From Pyrenopolyporus hunteri (lineage: Eukaryota; Ascomycota; Sordariomycetes; Xylariales; Hypoxylaceae): a stretch of DNA of 64,000 bases. The DNA is taken from contig CADCXC010000003.1 of NCBI GenBank assembly GCA_902806595.1, positions 1,736,001-1,800,000 of the forward strand, written 5' to 3'. The notes beneath the pieces were generated by a model. The model did not search any database. It was not told the origin of the DNA and saw only the letters and a program-made list of their open reading frames with translations. Shown one piece after another: positions 51,915 through 62,991 of this stretch. The first letter of the stretch is position 1, and each line of letters opens with the position of its first letter. The translations under genes and the position numbers were made by a program.

Positions 51915-52498
51915 GATGGGCCAGGGGGGTCAGCCGCGCTTCTCTTTTTTCTTTGTTGCTAACGGATCGTAGAGAGATATGAGGGTTTAGTTGAACGGGA
52001 GCTCAGAAGCGTAGGTAAGCAAGACGCAAGAGGTAGCAGAATAATGGCAAGCTACGGAGCAAAAGTTTTCATTGAAGCAAACTATGCATCAAGCCTTTCC
52101 GAGAAAATAAGTAGCGAGTAGGAAGTAAGTAGGTAGATTATTAAATATAAAAGCAGAAGGTTTGCGAAACTTTTTGAGCTATGGGAGTCGCAGGAGTAGC
52201 CCGAATTGCCCGGTCGAGGATAGAGGACCCCTGCTATAAGTGGTTGCTGCGTGAAATAAAACGCCGACGCGCCGAGAAGGGGAAAAAAAAAGGGAAAAGA
52301 AGGAAAAGAGGCTCACGGTATTAGCGCATTAGCGTGCACAGACCCAAGTACTTACCCGAAACAGTGCTAGCTTTCAACCTTAAAACTCTCCCCGACGCGT
52401 CTGGTCTGACGTAACTAAGACGCGCCCAACCGCTGGTTGCCGCCGTTTCCCCTGAATCGAACCGAAAGCCTCGTTTTAACGGAGATCCTCAATAAATC
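51915..52498. promoter_or_regulatory. Divergent promoter of PGA2-like and CENP-S genes with ACGCG motifs
   Basis: The intergenic segment carries ACGCG at 52267-52271, a full ACGCGT at 52395-52400 and ACGCG at 52420-52424, within 80-235 bp of the CENP-S start codon. ACGCGT is the MluI cell-cycle box bound by MBF in ascomycete yeasts and drives G1/S genes. Function here is inferred from motif and gene role only. The PGA2 side is less distinctive; an A-rich run is at about 52280-52310. Confidence 0.4.
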
Positions 52499-52947
52499 AT
52501 GGCGGACGAATCTGAAGAGGAGACACGAGAGGTGAGGGCATCCCTATTTTTTTTCCCCTTAAGGAATTCCACCGGCTAACTTACTATGCCAGCAACTCAA
52601 GGCTGCACTATGGTTCGCAGTAGGCAAGATGGTTGATGAAGAGACCCTGAGGAGGAACCGGAATGTCACTCCTCAGTTCATCGGAGCTTTGACTGAGATG
52701 GTTTGGGCCCAGATAGGTATAGATCATATCCATCAAGTAGCATAAACGACTTGCAGGCGAGGACTAAGATTTTCTAGAAAACGTTGCGTTGGACCTAGAG
52801 AACTTCAGTCGTCATGCAGGACGCACCACCATCAACACTGACGATGTCCTACTACTTGCCAGGCGAAATCAAGACCTCCACGCAATCATAAAGGACTTCG
52901 TAGATAAGCAAAAGGCTTCCAAGGCAAAGGGGAAATCGAAAAGATGA
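52499..52947 (+). CDS. CENP-S / MHF1 histone-fold protein
   Basis: Three short exons, 52499-52531, 52593-52716 and 52778-52947, with two 61-bp introns, encode 108 residues. For intron 2 the nearer AG (after ttgcag) would bring a stop into frame; the AG at 52777 gives the conserved join WAQIENVALDLE, so that one is used. The histone fold covers about residues 12-90: QLKAALWFAVGKM (helix 1), VTPQFIGALTEMVWAQIENV (long central helix) and SRHAGRTTINTDDVLLLAR, the family signature. The Lys-rich tail resembles other CENP-S proteins. CENP-S pairs with CENP-X; the tetramer joins the constitutive centromere network and, as MHF, binds branched DNA with FANCM/Mph1-type helicases. The partner CENP-X is not in this window. 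Confidence 0.88.
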
Positions 52948-53216
52948 AAGGCGATGAGTCATTACTCCAGCCGCGATCCACGGTCACCTGAAGGCTCAAG
53001 TCCAATAGCTAGGGCCCCCAAACCCAAGCGGTAGACCTTGTTCGGGCGCCGTCATAGGACGTAGAAAAATACGTTCAGGGTCAATGTCCGTCGGCTGTCG
53101 AAAAGGGGTTGTCTGAGACCCTGAAGTGGACCAAGGCATTATGTTCAAATCATACATAGGTTAAGTTTGTTCTATCTACGGAGTAAGAAAGGCCGCGGGA
53201 TAGGAGGGGGAAATGA

Positions 53217-53325
53217 TGACCAAAGTGGGATCTAAACCCACGACACCCCCAACTCCATCTTTCATCTGGGTTCGTTTCTCAGAAGCGCGTAATGATGGAG
53301 TATGCAACCACTACGCCACCAGGCA
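53217..53325 (-). tRNA. tRNA-like sequence with intron, probably a pseudogene
   Basis: On the minus strand a box A-like tggcgtagtggtt is followed by a pairing actcc...ggagt anticodon stem that encloses an enlarged loop of about 40 bases, as in an intron-containing tRNA, and then gtgggtttagatcccac, a perfect 5-bp T-arm with a 7-base loop (box B-like). The acceptor stem pairs poorly: gatgcct against ggtcatc gives six of seven pairs only if three extra bases are allowed after the T-arm. The anticodon cannot be assigned with confidence (CAT is one reading). A decayed tRNA gene or a tRNA-derived short element is likelier than a working tRNA. Confidence 0.35.
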
Positions 53326-53330
53326 TCGTT

Positions 53331-55509
53331 TCATTATTCAGCGACACAGAACCAAGCCATCGACAATTATAACTGCCTAGCTACTCCGTGATAACACAGC
53401 CCCAATTCAAGTAGGCATAGGTCTCCTATAACATGAAGCATACCACTAGGTAGGTAGTTAACGATCCCCTCAATTTGGCCCAGTGACCAATCCCGGAACT
53501 TATCCGAGCATCTGAAGATCTCCAGAGCTGAGTGATATGTTTCCCAGCAGAATCGTAAATACCACCGATAGGACTTCGATAGCAGCGCTCTCCTGAATTC
53601 CATCCATAGATTTTAAGGCCTTTCAAAGAACACCACCTCCAATTTGATGGCCAACCAAGGCACCTTGAGACGTTTTCGGAGTGGCTGTTCCTGTGCAACC
53701 CTAGTCAATTTATAGACGAATTGTCGCCGGAGACCAAATCGGCGGTAATTTGCAACCATTTCAGAGTCTGCCGGACCCTTCCGACGTGGCGTAGCAGTGG
53801 CGCCATACATACAAAGGGAGCCGAAAGGCGCGGAAACTAGGTCATCCTAATGGAGGCCTCACGATTAAGTTTTCCCGTGCTCTTGGTTTAGGAAGGGAGA
53901 GCTAGCTACCGCCATTAAGTCGTCTTAACTTTAGAGGGACTGATTTTAAGCATGGCGCGTGTCCCTACGTATGCTCGCAATGTGTCTCAGATTGCATTTG
54001 AAGCCATCCCAACCTTGATCTTGCTGTTCATCGCGTCTTCAGGTCTAACGTGCCGCATTGGCTCGAAATGGCATGGAATTGCCAATGTGGCTGCTTGTCT
54101 ACCCGATATGCTTGTGACTACAGTTATCGCCGCAGCAATTAATAGTGAATAACTCGAAAATAATGCTGAAAAGAGAAACAGTTGGTAGAAAACCATTAAT
54201 GACAGTATCGATATAATTAGGATTAGCAGATTGTACTTACTACTGTACCTAACTATATAGTCGATTCAACAGCAAATGTCCATTATATCCCCCATATTTA
54301 AAGCCCGCAATAGGCTATATAGCGGTTAGATCAGCTCACCGCAAAAGAGATACATTAGAGCCAACCGGTGCCTCCTTAGCTTATGTACGTACTATACATA
54401 CCTAGATGCAAACTAAAGTAGAACAATGGTTAATTCAACCCCTTTGTAAATTAGCGACGGACGATGAATCATGGGCTATCATAAAAAGGGAAGCTCTAAA
54501 TGTTAATCGTACATCTTGAAGCCAGCAAGCTGCTTGGCTTTTGCCTATTCTGCGTTTTTTTCGATACTACGTACCTCTTTATGTAAATTGCAGGCGGTTG
54601 CTTCGTCGCAACGGATCACACGGGATGACGATCGTCATTAGCTGGTGAATGTGGCTGAGAGCACAGGCTGTCCGTTGCCGAAGCCACAAGCCATGACGCA
54701 GATCGTGGCGTTCTCCAGGATCCAGCCAATAAGGAGTATCCCAGACCGTCTCATCCTTGTCAAAGTCTAACGTCACACCGGCAGATCGTTGCTAGGGCCA
54801 AGGGCTTATGGCGAATGAGAGGGTTTGATGCGGGGCGAGTTTGCTAATGGAGGGGCAGTCATCCTAGCGCCTGCGGGTGGACTGGAGCAAAGAATTGGGA
54901 TAAACTCTGACCGCATTCGTCATCGTCACCGTTAATTTTGTATGGATGGATGTATGTATGTACCTTCTGTATGTACCTACATCGCTGTACTGTAAGTCGT
55001 AAGATAGGAGGTGAGGTACTGGTATTAGTGCTTTGTAGGGTACCTGTGTATGGCGGATCGGGAACAGGTACATGCATGTGTATGCGCGTCTACCGTCGGC
55101 TGCCCGCTGTATTCAAGGAACCCGAGGACAGCTCAAAGTTTCCTACCTCAGATAATCGAATGTCGAATCTCTTTCATTGATCGACTACCTAATCATCCAG
55201 TCCCCTAAGAAAGAGGACTCCCTAAGCAACAGCTAGACTGATAATTGACACACGGTTCACCTAAGCAAACCTACAATTTTTTTTTTTCATTCCTTTTCAT
55301 TCCGCTCACGGTCTGTATTACCGTCACTTTGCACTTTGCGCATCTTTGTGTGCCCAGACCTTTTCCCAACTCATTCCCCGGAACGTCTGGAACTTCTAGA
55401 CCTCTCACTATTACCATCTACACCTTAACACCAACTCACGTCGCGCATCTCACCACGTAACCGGGTACAATTGCAACTTGATCCCACGCAAAAGCAAACC
55501 ACCGCCATC
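53331..55509. other. Intergenic region before the MARVEL-like gene
   Basis: No gene is supported. The first 1.9 kb has short frames without domains. The last 350 bp (55159-55509) contain no ATG, a T-run near 55277 and CT-rich stretches, and look like the promoter and leader of the MARVEL-like gene. A gtatggatgtatg repeat-like patch lies near 54940-54975. Confidence 0.5.
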
Positions 55510-56359
55510 ATGGGCGCCAAAGCAGGTTTCGCCCTCAAGCTGCTCCAGTGGTTCATCCGCGGTGTCCAGTTCTGCTGCAGCGCTCTCGTCCTCGCCATCT
55601 TCTCGTACTTCCTCGCGGTGCTTACCAACCGCAACTTGACCATCCCGACATGGACCCGCGCCGTTGAAGGTATCTCTGGCATCGGTGTACTCTACACCAT
55701 TCTCGGCCTTCTACTCTTGTGTTGCCTCGCGGGCCACCCATTTACCTCTTTCATCGCCATCGTCCTGGATATCTGCTTCATTGGTTCCTTTATCTACGTT
55801 GCTAGTTCCACTCGTGGAGGAGCCAGCAGCTGCACCGGCGTGGTTGATACGCCCTTCGGCACCGGCCTCGCTAGCGACTTGATCAACAATGAGTACCCGA
55901 CTTACCGACAAGTCTGCCAGATGCAGACCGCCTGCTTAGCCGTTTCTATTGTAGCAGTGTAAGCATGCTCGGTCAGCTTCGTTAGTACAACTTGCTAATT
56001 GATATAATAGCGTCTTCTTCGTCTTCTCTGCGCTCCTCGAGGTTGTCCTGGTGCGCCACCGACGCAAGGAGCATAGGTTTGGCCCGAGTCCTGCTAACAA
56101 CTACACGTCGGGCTATGGCGGGCGCCGCGGCTTGTTTGGACTCTTCCGCCGCCGAAAGACTGTTGATGCCGCCGACGGCAATGTGTTGCCTGAGCACACC
56201 CACCCGGACCAGATGCGCGAGAGCTACAACACCGAGACCACCGCCGTTGGCCACGAGAATGGATACAATAACAACAAGTTCCAGCATGACGGCCAAGTCG
56301 CATACCCCGAGGTTGGCACCGCTACAACCCATACCCAGCCGGCTGGTTACCGCTACTAG
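55510..56359 (+). CDS. MARVEL-domain-like four-span membrane protein
   Basis: Two exons, 55510-55958 and 56011-56359, with a 52-bp intron; 265 residues. Four hydrophobic spans are visible: about 10-38, 52-74, 79-98 and 137-168, the last interrupted by the intron. A Cys pair and a loop with TPFGTG sit between spans 3 and 4. After the last span comes a basic patch (VRHRRKEHR), FGLFRRRK, and a polar, Asn/Thr-rich tail ending HTQPAGYRY. This is the layout of fungal MARVEL-like membrane-associating proteins, whose members include Nce102-type eisosome/membrane-domain proteins; a precise function cannot be given. ATG 55510 is preferred because it is the first ATG after a 350-nt ATG-free leader and gives the short N-terminus typical of the family. 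It is convergent with the histidine gene downstream. Confidence 0.85.
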
Positions 56360-57061
56360 GCGCATTTTCGGGTTTCCCGATCGACGAGAGTATCGTCCTA
56401 ATGAACACGGGGCAAATGGTATCGGGTATTAGGAGGTTATGTATGAACTGGACGTGATACCCTGCACGGGTCTGACATATGGATGATTGTCGCTCGTTGC
56501 TCTAGAAATTAGGATGAAATTGCTAGACATGACTACCTAGGAACACGGTTGAGTCGTAATAATCGCATTGACGTTCCTAATTACGTACCATCACGAACTT
56601 GATGTTAAGGTGCACGCTACTACACTAGCATCACCTAGGCGTTCTTCATCCGATATCATACCACCAGACGATATCGGATGAGAAGAATCCAAGGATAAGG
56701 GCAGATTGTAACTTACTTAGCGGATCCCCACTAGATGTCATGAGCCGATAGCAAATACGAGATGAAATACGTATATATGAAAGTAAGAACCCTCTTGAGA
56801 TCTGGATGTAGATAAAAGTGAATCCGCCCTCAAAACGATTAGAGCCCATTGTTTTCTACTATGAGCATCGAGTATTTAATAGGAATATTCGCCGGGGGTT
56901 CGAGAAATACGTAATAAACCTAGCAAAGACTGTCGGATAGGCATCGGATCACTAGGATCGAAATGATTGCAGGAGCTCGCTCATCACGTAAATCTATCGC
57001 CGTCATTGCAACAAAGTAGGGCAGCCAGAGACCTAACAACTTTTATATATTTTTTGATCAA
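56360..57061. other. Convergent intergenic region
   Basis: 702 bp between two stop codons, AT-richer than the genes, presumably holding both 3' untranslated regions. A near-inverted cgatatcat/gatatcgg pair lies at about 56650-56680 and could fold. No gene is supported. Confidence 0.5.
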
Positions 57062-57876
57062 CTACACGCTCAACGTGCCCTTCGTACTCGGGACCTCGCC
57101 CTCCTTGCCGGGGACCCTGGCCGTAGCCTGGCGTATGGCGACGGCGAGGGCCTTGAAGGCGCTCTCGGCGCGGTGGTGGTCGTTCTGGCCGCGGAGGCAG
57201 TCGACGTGCAGGGTGAGGCGGGCGGCCTGGGCGAAGCTGTGCAGGCAGTGGGGGACCATCTCGCAGCTCAGGTCGCCGATCTTCTCGCGGCGCAGGCCCA
57301 GCTCGACGACGGCGAACGGCCGGTTCGACAGGTCGACGACCGCGCGCGAGAGCGCCTCGTCCAGCGGCGCGTACGCCGACCCGAACCGCGCGAGCCCCGA
57401 CGCGCCGCCCAGCGCCTGCGCGAACGCGTACCCCAGCGCGATGCAGCTGTCCTCGGCGGTGTGGTGGTCGTCGACTGCGGGAGGTGCGCCGTGAGGCTCT
57501 TCGTCAGCGGATCACCGTTCTCCTTTCAAAGTATCTTATGCATATGTGTCTTGCGCTGGGTAGAGCTAGGAGTAGTAGTGGTGGTGGGCGGGCTCGTACT
57601 GTGCAGGTCGCCCTGGCAGGCTAGGGCCAGGCTCCAGCCGGCGTGTTTCGCCAGCGCATGGAGCATGTGGTCGAGGAAACCGATGCCCGTGTTTACGCTG
57701 ATAGTCTGCGATTTACTGGACTGGCTCGCGTGGCTGCCGGCGACGGACGTCAGCAGTTGGGCGTCGGTGTGTGGGGGGAATTCCCCGCCGTCGAGGTTCA
57801 GGGCGAGCTGGATCTTGGTCTCGTTGGTGTTGCGGACGAAGGCGGACCACCGCTGGCTGGGCCGTTCGGATCCCAT
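57062..57876 (-). CDS. HIS3: Imidazoleglycerol-phosphate dehydratase
   Basis: Two exons, 57876-57600 and 57474-57062, around a 125-bp intron; 229 residues, close to the 220 of the yeast enzyme. It catalyses the sixth step of histidine synthesis, dehydrating imidazoleglycerol phosphate to imidazoleacetol phosphate. Family marks: RNTNETKIQLALNLDGG near the N-terminus, GFLDHMLHALAKHAG (66-80), and the manganese-binding LHIDDHHTAED (91-101), rebuilt exactly across the intron; the second His-rich motif is NDHHRAESAFKALAVAI, and the protein ends GTLSV. ATG 57876 is the first in-frame ATG; codons upstream are open but begin with a non-ATG. Exon 2 is distinctly more GC-rich than exon 1, with almost only C or G at third positions, which also opens a long antisense frame. 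It is divergent from LOC1. Confidence 0.95.
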
Positions 57877-58033
57877 TTTCGATTGCGTGTGTTGCTTGCT
57901 TGTCCGGACGAGTTGACTTCCTAATTCCAAGTTTGCGTGCGTGTCTTCGCCAGCTGGGGAAAATATATCAACATTTTTTTATAGATAGGCCGAGCATCGG
58001 CTTATGCAGAGGTAAATGCTGTAGTGGCAAGGC

Positions 58034-58045
58034 GATTGGCCAATC
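58034..58045. promoter_or_regulatory. Perfect palindrome of two CCAAT boxes upstream of HIS3
   Basis: gattggccaatc is a perfect 12-bp palindrome containing ATTGG and CCAAT back to back, about 160 bp upstream of the HIS3 start codon. It fits a binding site for the fungal CCAAT-binding (HAP) complex. It lies about 840 bp from the LOC1 start, so HIS3 is the likelier target. No Gcn4/Cpc1 TGACTCA box was noticed nearby. Confidence 0.45.
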
Positions 58046-58882
58046 ACAGCTAAGCAAATTGCTCGATTTAGACCTGTATTTAGCGCTCCCTTAATCGCGG
58101 ACCACCTAAAGATTTCCGTGGATTAGTGCCAGTGGAATCTAAGGGTTCATGTATGGTGAGATCTTGGAAGAACGAGTAAAGATGAAAGAAAGGTATCTCC
58201 TTTAAATTGCCTTATAGTTGACGGTTATACGAGATCCGTATAATTTCTATTCCAACATACTCGTTAATACCCTCTATCGAATTAAAAGGTATTCTCAGCC
58301 GAGGACTTTAGTCTCAACTTCTTGGACCTGCTTAGGTTTCTTCCGTCTTTGAAATCGAATTCGCTTGTGTGGTGTCCAAGTCGCATACCCTCCTAGTAAT
58401 GACCGATTCTAATAGAGGACGAACATATGGTATAATATATCAGGTTTTCTACAATATGCAAGAGGTAATAAGAATCATCACTGTGAGATAGGAGGCTTTC
58501 CAGTATCTGTCGCGAGCTGGGTCCCAATATATTACCAAAGGCCGGCTGCCGTTTATACAAGTAGGTGCCTTTTAATATGGGATAGATAGTAGACTGGGAG
58601 CTGGAGGGGGAATACCTATCGACTTCAGGAGCTTGAAAAACAAATCTCTAGAGATAAACTTGAAGAATCCTAACTATCTTCTAAACCCGATTGGGTGGAG
58701 ATTCTCTTAAAAGGGTAAGTGGGCTAAGTACCTACCTAGTGTCAGAGCTTGGTTGGGCAAAATAAATAAATTTGGTATCGCTGATAACGATAAGGTCTTT
58801 TTTCATTTTTTTACTATCTGCCATACTGCGGCGCAATCTTCAAGTTACAACTTGTCGGCAATCCAACACAAGACAATCCAAG
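58046..58882. other. Divergent intergenic region between HIS3 and LOC1
   Basis: AT-richer than the genes, with no supported coding region. In-frame codons upstream of LOC1 stay open back to 58772, but this is the leader and has no conserved N-terminal sequence. A cctacctagtg tract lies near 58730. Confidence 0.5.
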
Positions 58883-59554
58883 ATGGCGCCCTCAAGGACG
58901 AGAACGATCAAGAACAAGCACGCTGCGAATAAATCCGGGATCAGTTCCAGCAAATTGTCAAAGGGAGGGCCCTCGGATGGCGTCGTCAAATCGAAACGGA
59001 AAGGCCCGGTGCTTGCGAAGCAGGTGAAGGGGAAGAATCTCGTCGACCTGCTGAAGAAGAAAAAGAAGAAGGTCTACTCCGAGAAAGAGCTGGGTATTCC
59101 GGAATTGAATATGGTAACCCCCGTCGGAGTTACGAAACCCAAGGGGAAGAAGAAGGGTAAAGTCTTCGTGGACGACAAGGTATGATTATCAGCTTCGTAT
59201 AGTTTGCGACGGGCGAGATTCTATCTAGCAGGCTGCTAACACATCATTCCCCGTTAACAGGAAAGCATGAGCACAATCCTCGCCATGGTCCAGGCAGACA
59301 AGGAAGGCGAGATCGAATCCAAGATGATCAAGGCCCGACAGATGGAGGAGATCCGCGAGGCGCGAAGGATCGAGGCTGAGAAGAAGGAAGAAGAGAAGAA
59401 GGCAAAACTCGACCAGACCAAGGAGTCTCTGAGGAGAAAGAGGAAGCGGACGAAGCAATCCGACAAGAATGGTGACGATGAGGGGATTAAGGATGTCGCA
59501 TCTGCCGGCACGAAAGCTACGAAACCTAAAAAGAAGAAGGTATCATTCGCCTAG
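58883..59554 (+). CDS. LOC1: LOC1 ribosome-assembly / mRNA-localisation protein
   Basis: Two exons, 58883-59179 and 59261-59554, with an 81-bp intron (branch-like gctaac at about 59234); 196 residues, very rich in Lys. The N-terminus MAPSRTRTIKNK, the block KKKVYSEKELGIPELNMVT followed by PVGVTKPKGKKKGKVFVDD, and the segment ILAMVQADKEGEIESKM are characteristic of fungal LOC1; the rest is a charged Glu/Lys/Arg helix with coiled-coil character and a KPKKKKVSFA end. LOC1 is a nucleolar RNA-binding protein needed for assembly and export of 60S subunits; in yeast it also helps localise ASH1 mRNA. ATG 58883 is chosen since its N-terminus matches the family. Confidence 0.9.
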
Positions 59555-62500
59555 CAAATTTGGAACGGAATTTGGACGATTGGACGGCGTTTTGGCGTTG
59601 ATTCAGGCTGCTCCTGAGGAAACACGAGCATCGATCGATACTATTAGCATCAAAAGCATTTCGTGATACCCCCAAAGACAAAGTCGAGTACCTACCCAGG
59701 GCATGTGTGTATACATAACTGTATTCTTAGGATCAATCAAGCTGCCTTAGGTATGCCGGCTTGCTCTAAGACAGGTACCTAACCATCTGGCATGACATGG
59801 GCGCCAATTTGGCTGTATTGCTATTAGGGCTACGGGTGAAAGGCATAGTAAAACCTGGAAGAATTCGTACGCCAGATAAACGAGGCGTAGCAAGGATTCC
59901 GCCCTCGCCAACTAAGCCTATGGTTTAAATATACCAGCTCTGTGAGTACATTAAGTGGGTTTCTATCTACATGTTAGCTAATTTGTATGTCCTTCGGGAT
60001 CCTCTTTCTAAGCCACCACTGTTTTCTCGAGTTAGCAGCTTAATCTGTATCAACTTAACTCGGAGAATGCACGAGCCTTCTCGCTCCGGCAGCTTCTATG
60101 ATGGGAACTTAGATAACAGTTTCATCTTTACCTCATATAACAGCCTATAGGAATAGTCATTTACATTAATGTAGTTAAACTCAGCGAGGAACTGAACATA
60201 CGATAAATATGTAAATATCGACCAACCGAACGGGGCGCTCGACGAGATTCATATCAATCACATTAGGAAGAGGAGGCACGGACGGGGACCCATAAGGTCA
60301 TGAAGTTACCAACCCGAAGAATTTGCTCACTCTACATGAAGACTCTGAAGACGAGCTTAAGGGCCTGTGTAGAGTGATACGAGGTTTAATGCACTATACC
60401 TCGGCTCGGTAGCCGATCTCATAGGTCCATACAATGCATCGTGATTTCATCGTTTTCGCTATTAGAATCACCGAGGAAGTAAAAAGAAGAATCCCGCATT
60501 CTAAGCCACGCTGCGTATAGATCCTTGCCGATGTGCCCTCCTATATAGCAGAAGGTTATTGGCGACTTTTCTTGTTGCTGCCGTTTGTGGAAAGCGTTGA
60601 ATTGCCGAAGAGGATCTGATCCAGGGAAACGCCAATACAGAACCAAAGTCGCACGTGGCGGATGCTCTTGTCCGCGATGTGCCGCCCGAAGACAGGATTA
60701 GGTACTGGGCTGAAGCTCGTGGCTCATCGAGATCCAGCGTTCGGCTTTTGTACGTAATTGAGCATCTCTCTCTTGTTGGATAAGACTTCTCGAAAACAAA
60801 TTGAAACAGGTTACTAGTCTACTTCTTTCATTACATATAATATTAAGAAAATAGCTACTCTATTGGCAGATCACTCCCGATACATGAGATGAGACAGCCT
60901 CTATTGAGACATGGGCAAATGGGCTTGTTTTGTGAATTGATCTAAGCCTATCATCCTGCTCTATCCAACTGTGTACTATTCCCCGCCTATATCTCGAGGC
61001 CGTCTTGATATGCTCAACACGTGATGAGATGCTCGAGATCGTGATTGCGCTCGTAAGATGTTAGGCCCTATCTTAAAAAAAGGGCTACCCATTATCGTAT
61101 GTAGGCTGGTGCAAAAATAGGTTGTAGACCGAAGCTAATATGGTTGGCAGCATGTGCTAAATTAGCATCGTCTTGGCTTGGGCCTCTGGGTCTCACAACA
61201 AACGCTATAAGTCGGTTCTTCTCTCTATATCTGTTGCTTAACATGAGAAATGTCAAGTATTATGGTACGAACTCATATCAGAAATAAGCCTTTATCTTTC
61301 TCCTCTGAAGATTAGAGATCGCTAGTTCTCTCCCAAGCCCGGGACCATCTTTACCAAGATAATTATGACGCAATTCCCGTGAAGGTTGATGATATGGAAC
61401 AGGTATTTAGTGCAGGGGCTGCGCGTCAACACCCGGAACATAAATGAGGCGGCCCACCTTGTGTCTTGGGGGCCCTTGACTCTATTTTATTATTAGGCCG
61501 TGAGCCTAGACCAAGCTGAGCGGCGCAAACAGGCCACGCTCCAAGTTTTGCGGGAACACTGTAAAAATACGATACGGTACGTGAGATGCAGTGTGGATGA
61601 CTTAAGAATAACGGGTGAAGATGAGACTTACATGATGATGAAACTGGTTAAGAGTAAGGTAGGGAATTCAAGTTCAACAGGTTCAACGGGTAAACATAAG
61701 CGTCATCGATAATCATCGAACAGCTCGTAGCAGTCAATCAATGCGAATCGCGTGGCTTTCTGCTGCATAGGACTGGGTAGATCTGCACCGAGGAATACGA
61801 GCTCTACTGGGTATTCACCCACCACCCGTACTATGGTAGGCTACCCATCCAGCCCACGATGGGCCAAGTGGTATGCATAAGGCGGCTACATACGCACGGG
61901 TCAATCATCGTTCTATCATCCCACGCCTACATGTACCTGTAGCTAACCTTCTACGGGCTTAAACTCTTCACCTACTGCAGTCCTGACTTCGTGTTCCTGC
62001 ATTGGTAACCAGCATGACACCTTCGTTGATTTAAGGCGCCCGCTTTGGGCTGCTAAAAGGAGGCTTACGCCCGTCCGTTTCGCCCATGCTAAAATATGTT
62101 TGATATGTTATGGTTTATATGGACCTGTTGAATGAGGTTGACATGCGTCGAAATGATAGGTGAAAGATCTTAAAGGGGCTCATACAAGATAATACACCAG
62201 GAATGGTGCAACTAGCTGGTGATAATGGAGGATGTAAGAGATGCCCCCGAATGTTTGTAAAGAAAATCCCCGTCTCGCGGACCAATCGTAGAAGGTCTTG
62301 TCCATGTCCCTGTCCGCGATTATTGCGTATGATTGGCTGAAATGTCATCGACCCCCTTGTCAGAGGGACAACGCTCAGCCCAAGCGAAATGAGCAGCATC
62401 ACCCTTCCAGCACTTGTCGTCCATTTACAGCGAGACAAGGCCCCCAAAGTCAGCGCGATATTCGAGCGTCCGACGAAGCTAACGATGCTCGGGGGGTGTC

Positions 62501-62991
62501 CACTGCTGAGAACTATCTCATTTTAATTTTGACTGGCAAACATATTATCAAAACACTTCCTCCTCTAGGATTCATTCGTTTTTTTTTCTTCTTCTTCTTT
62601 TCTCCCCTTTTACCTCTTCATCCCCCATACCGTTCGGTCGACCGTTCGTCGCTGTGGTGTCGATGTTTCGGTTCCAGCCTCTCGAGCCAACAATGAGGAC
62701 CCGGTAACGAGCAGAAGGGCATCAAAGTTAGAAGAAGCAGAATAGGGGACGAAAATAATACGATAATGATGGGATGCTACTCTGGACGATCAGCAACCTA
62801 AACTAACGCACATTCATTCTCTTTCTACCTACCAGCCAACTTTTAGTCAAAGCCAAACGAGTCCAGCAGCGAGCCGCGCCCCCGATCCATCAGCGAATCC
62901 GACCCGGCCTAAAAAAAACTAGTATTCTAGTACACGCTTACACGCACGCACATCGAAAAGCTCGTATTTCTCCATTTCACCGCCACGCGCG
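59555..62991. other. Intergenic, no confidently supported gene
   Basis: About 3.4 kb. Frames at 60419-60646 (minus) and 61500-61712 (plus) have protein-like composition but start with non-ATG codons and match nothing I recognise; the second could be a terminal exon or relic. The last 430 bp contain a polypyrimidine tract at about 62577-62640 and look like the promoter and leader of the Ser/Thr-rich gene. A gtacctaccc tract occurs near 59690. Confidence 0.45.

Noticed and set aside
57173..57916. 247-codon plus-strand frame antisense to HIS3
   Set aside because: Lies opposite a confidently identified enzyme with extreme GC3 and runs through its intron; no domain.
57877..57930. N-terminal extension of HIS3
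   Set aside because: The upstream codons begin with TTG, not ATG, and do not resemble the family N-terminus.
60419..60646. 75-codon minus-strand frame with protein-like composition
   Set aside because: Non-ATG start, no recognised family and no flanking exon found; could be a relic but cannot be supported.
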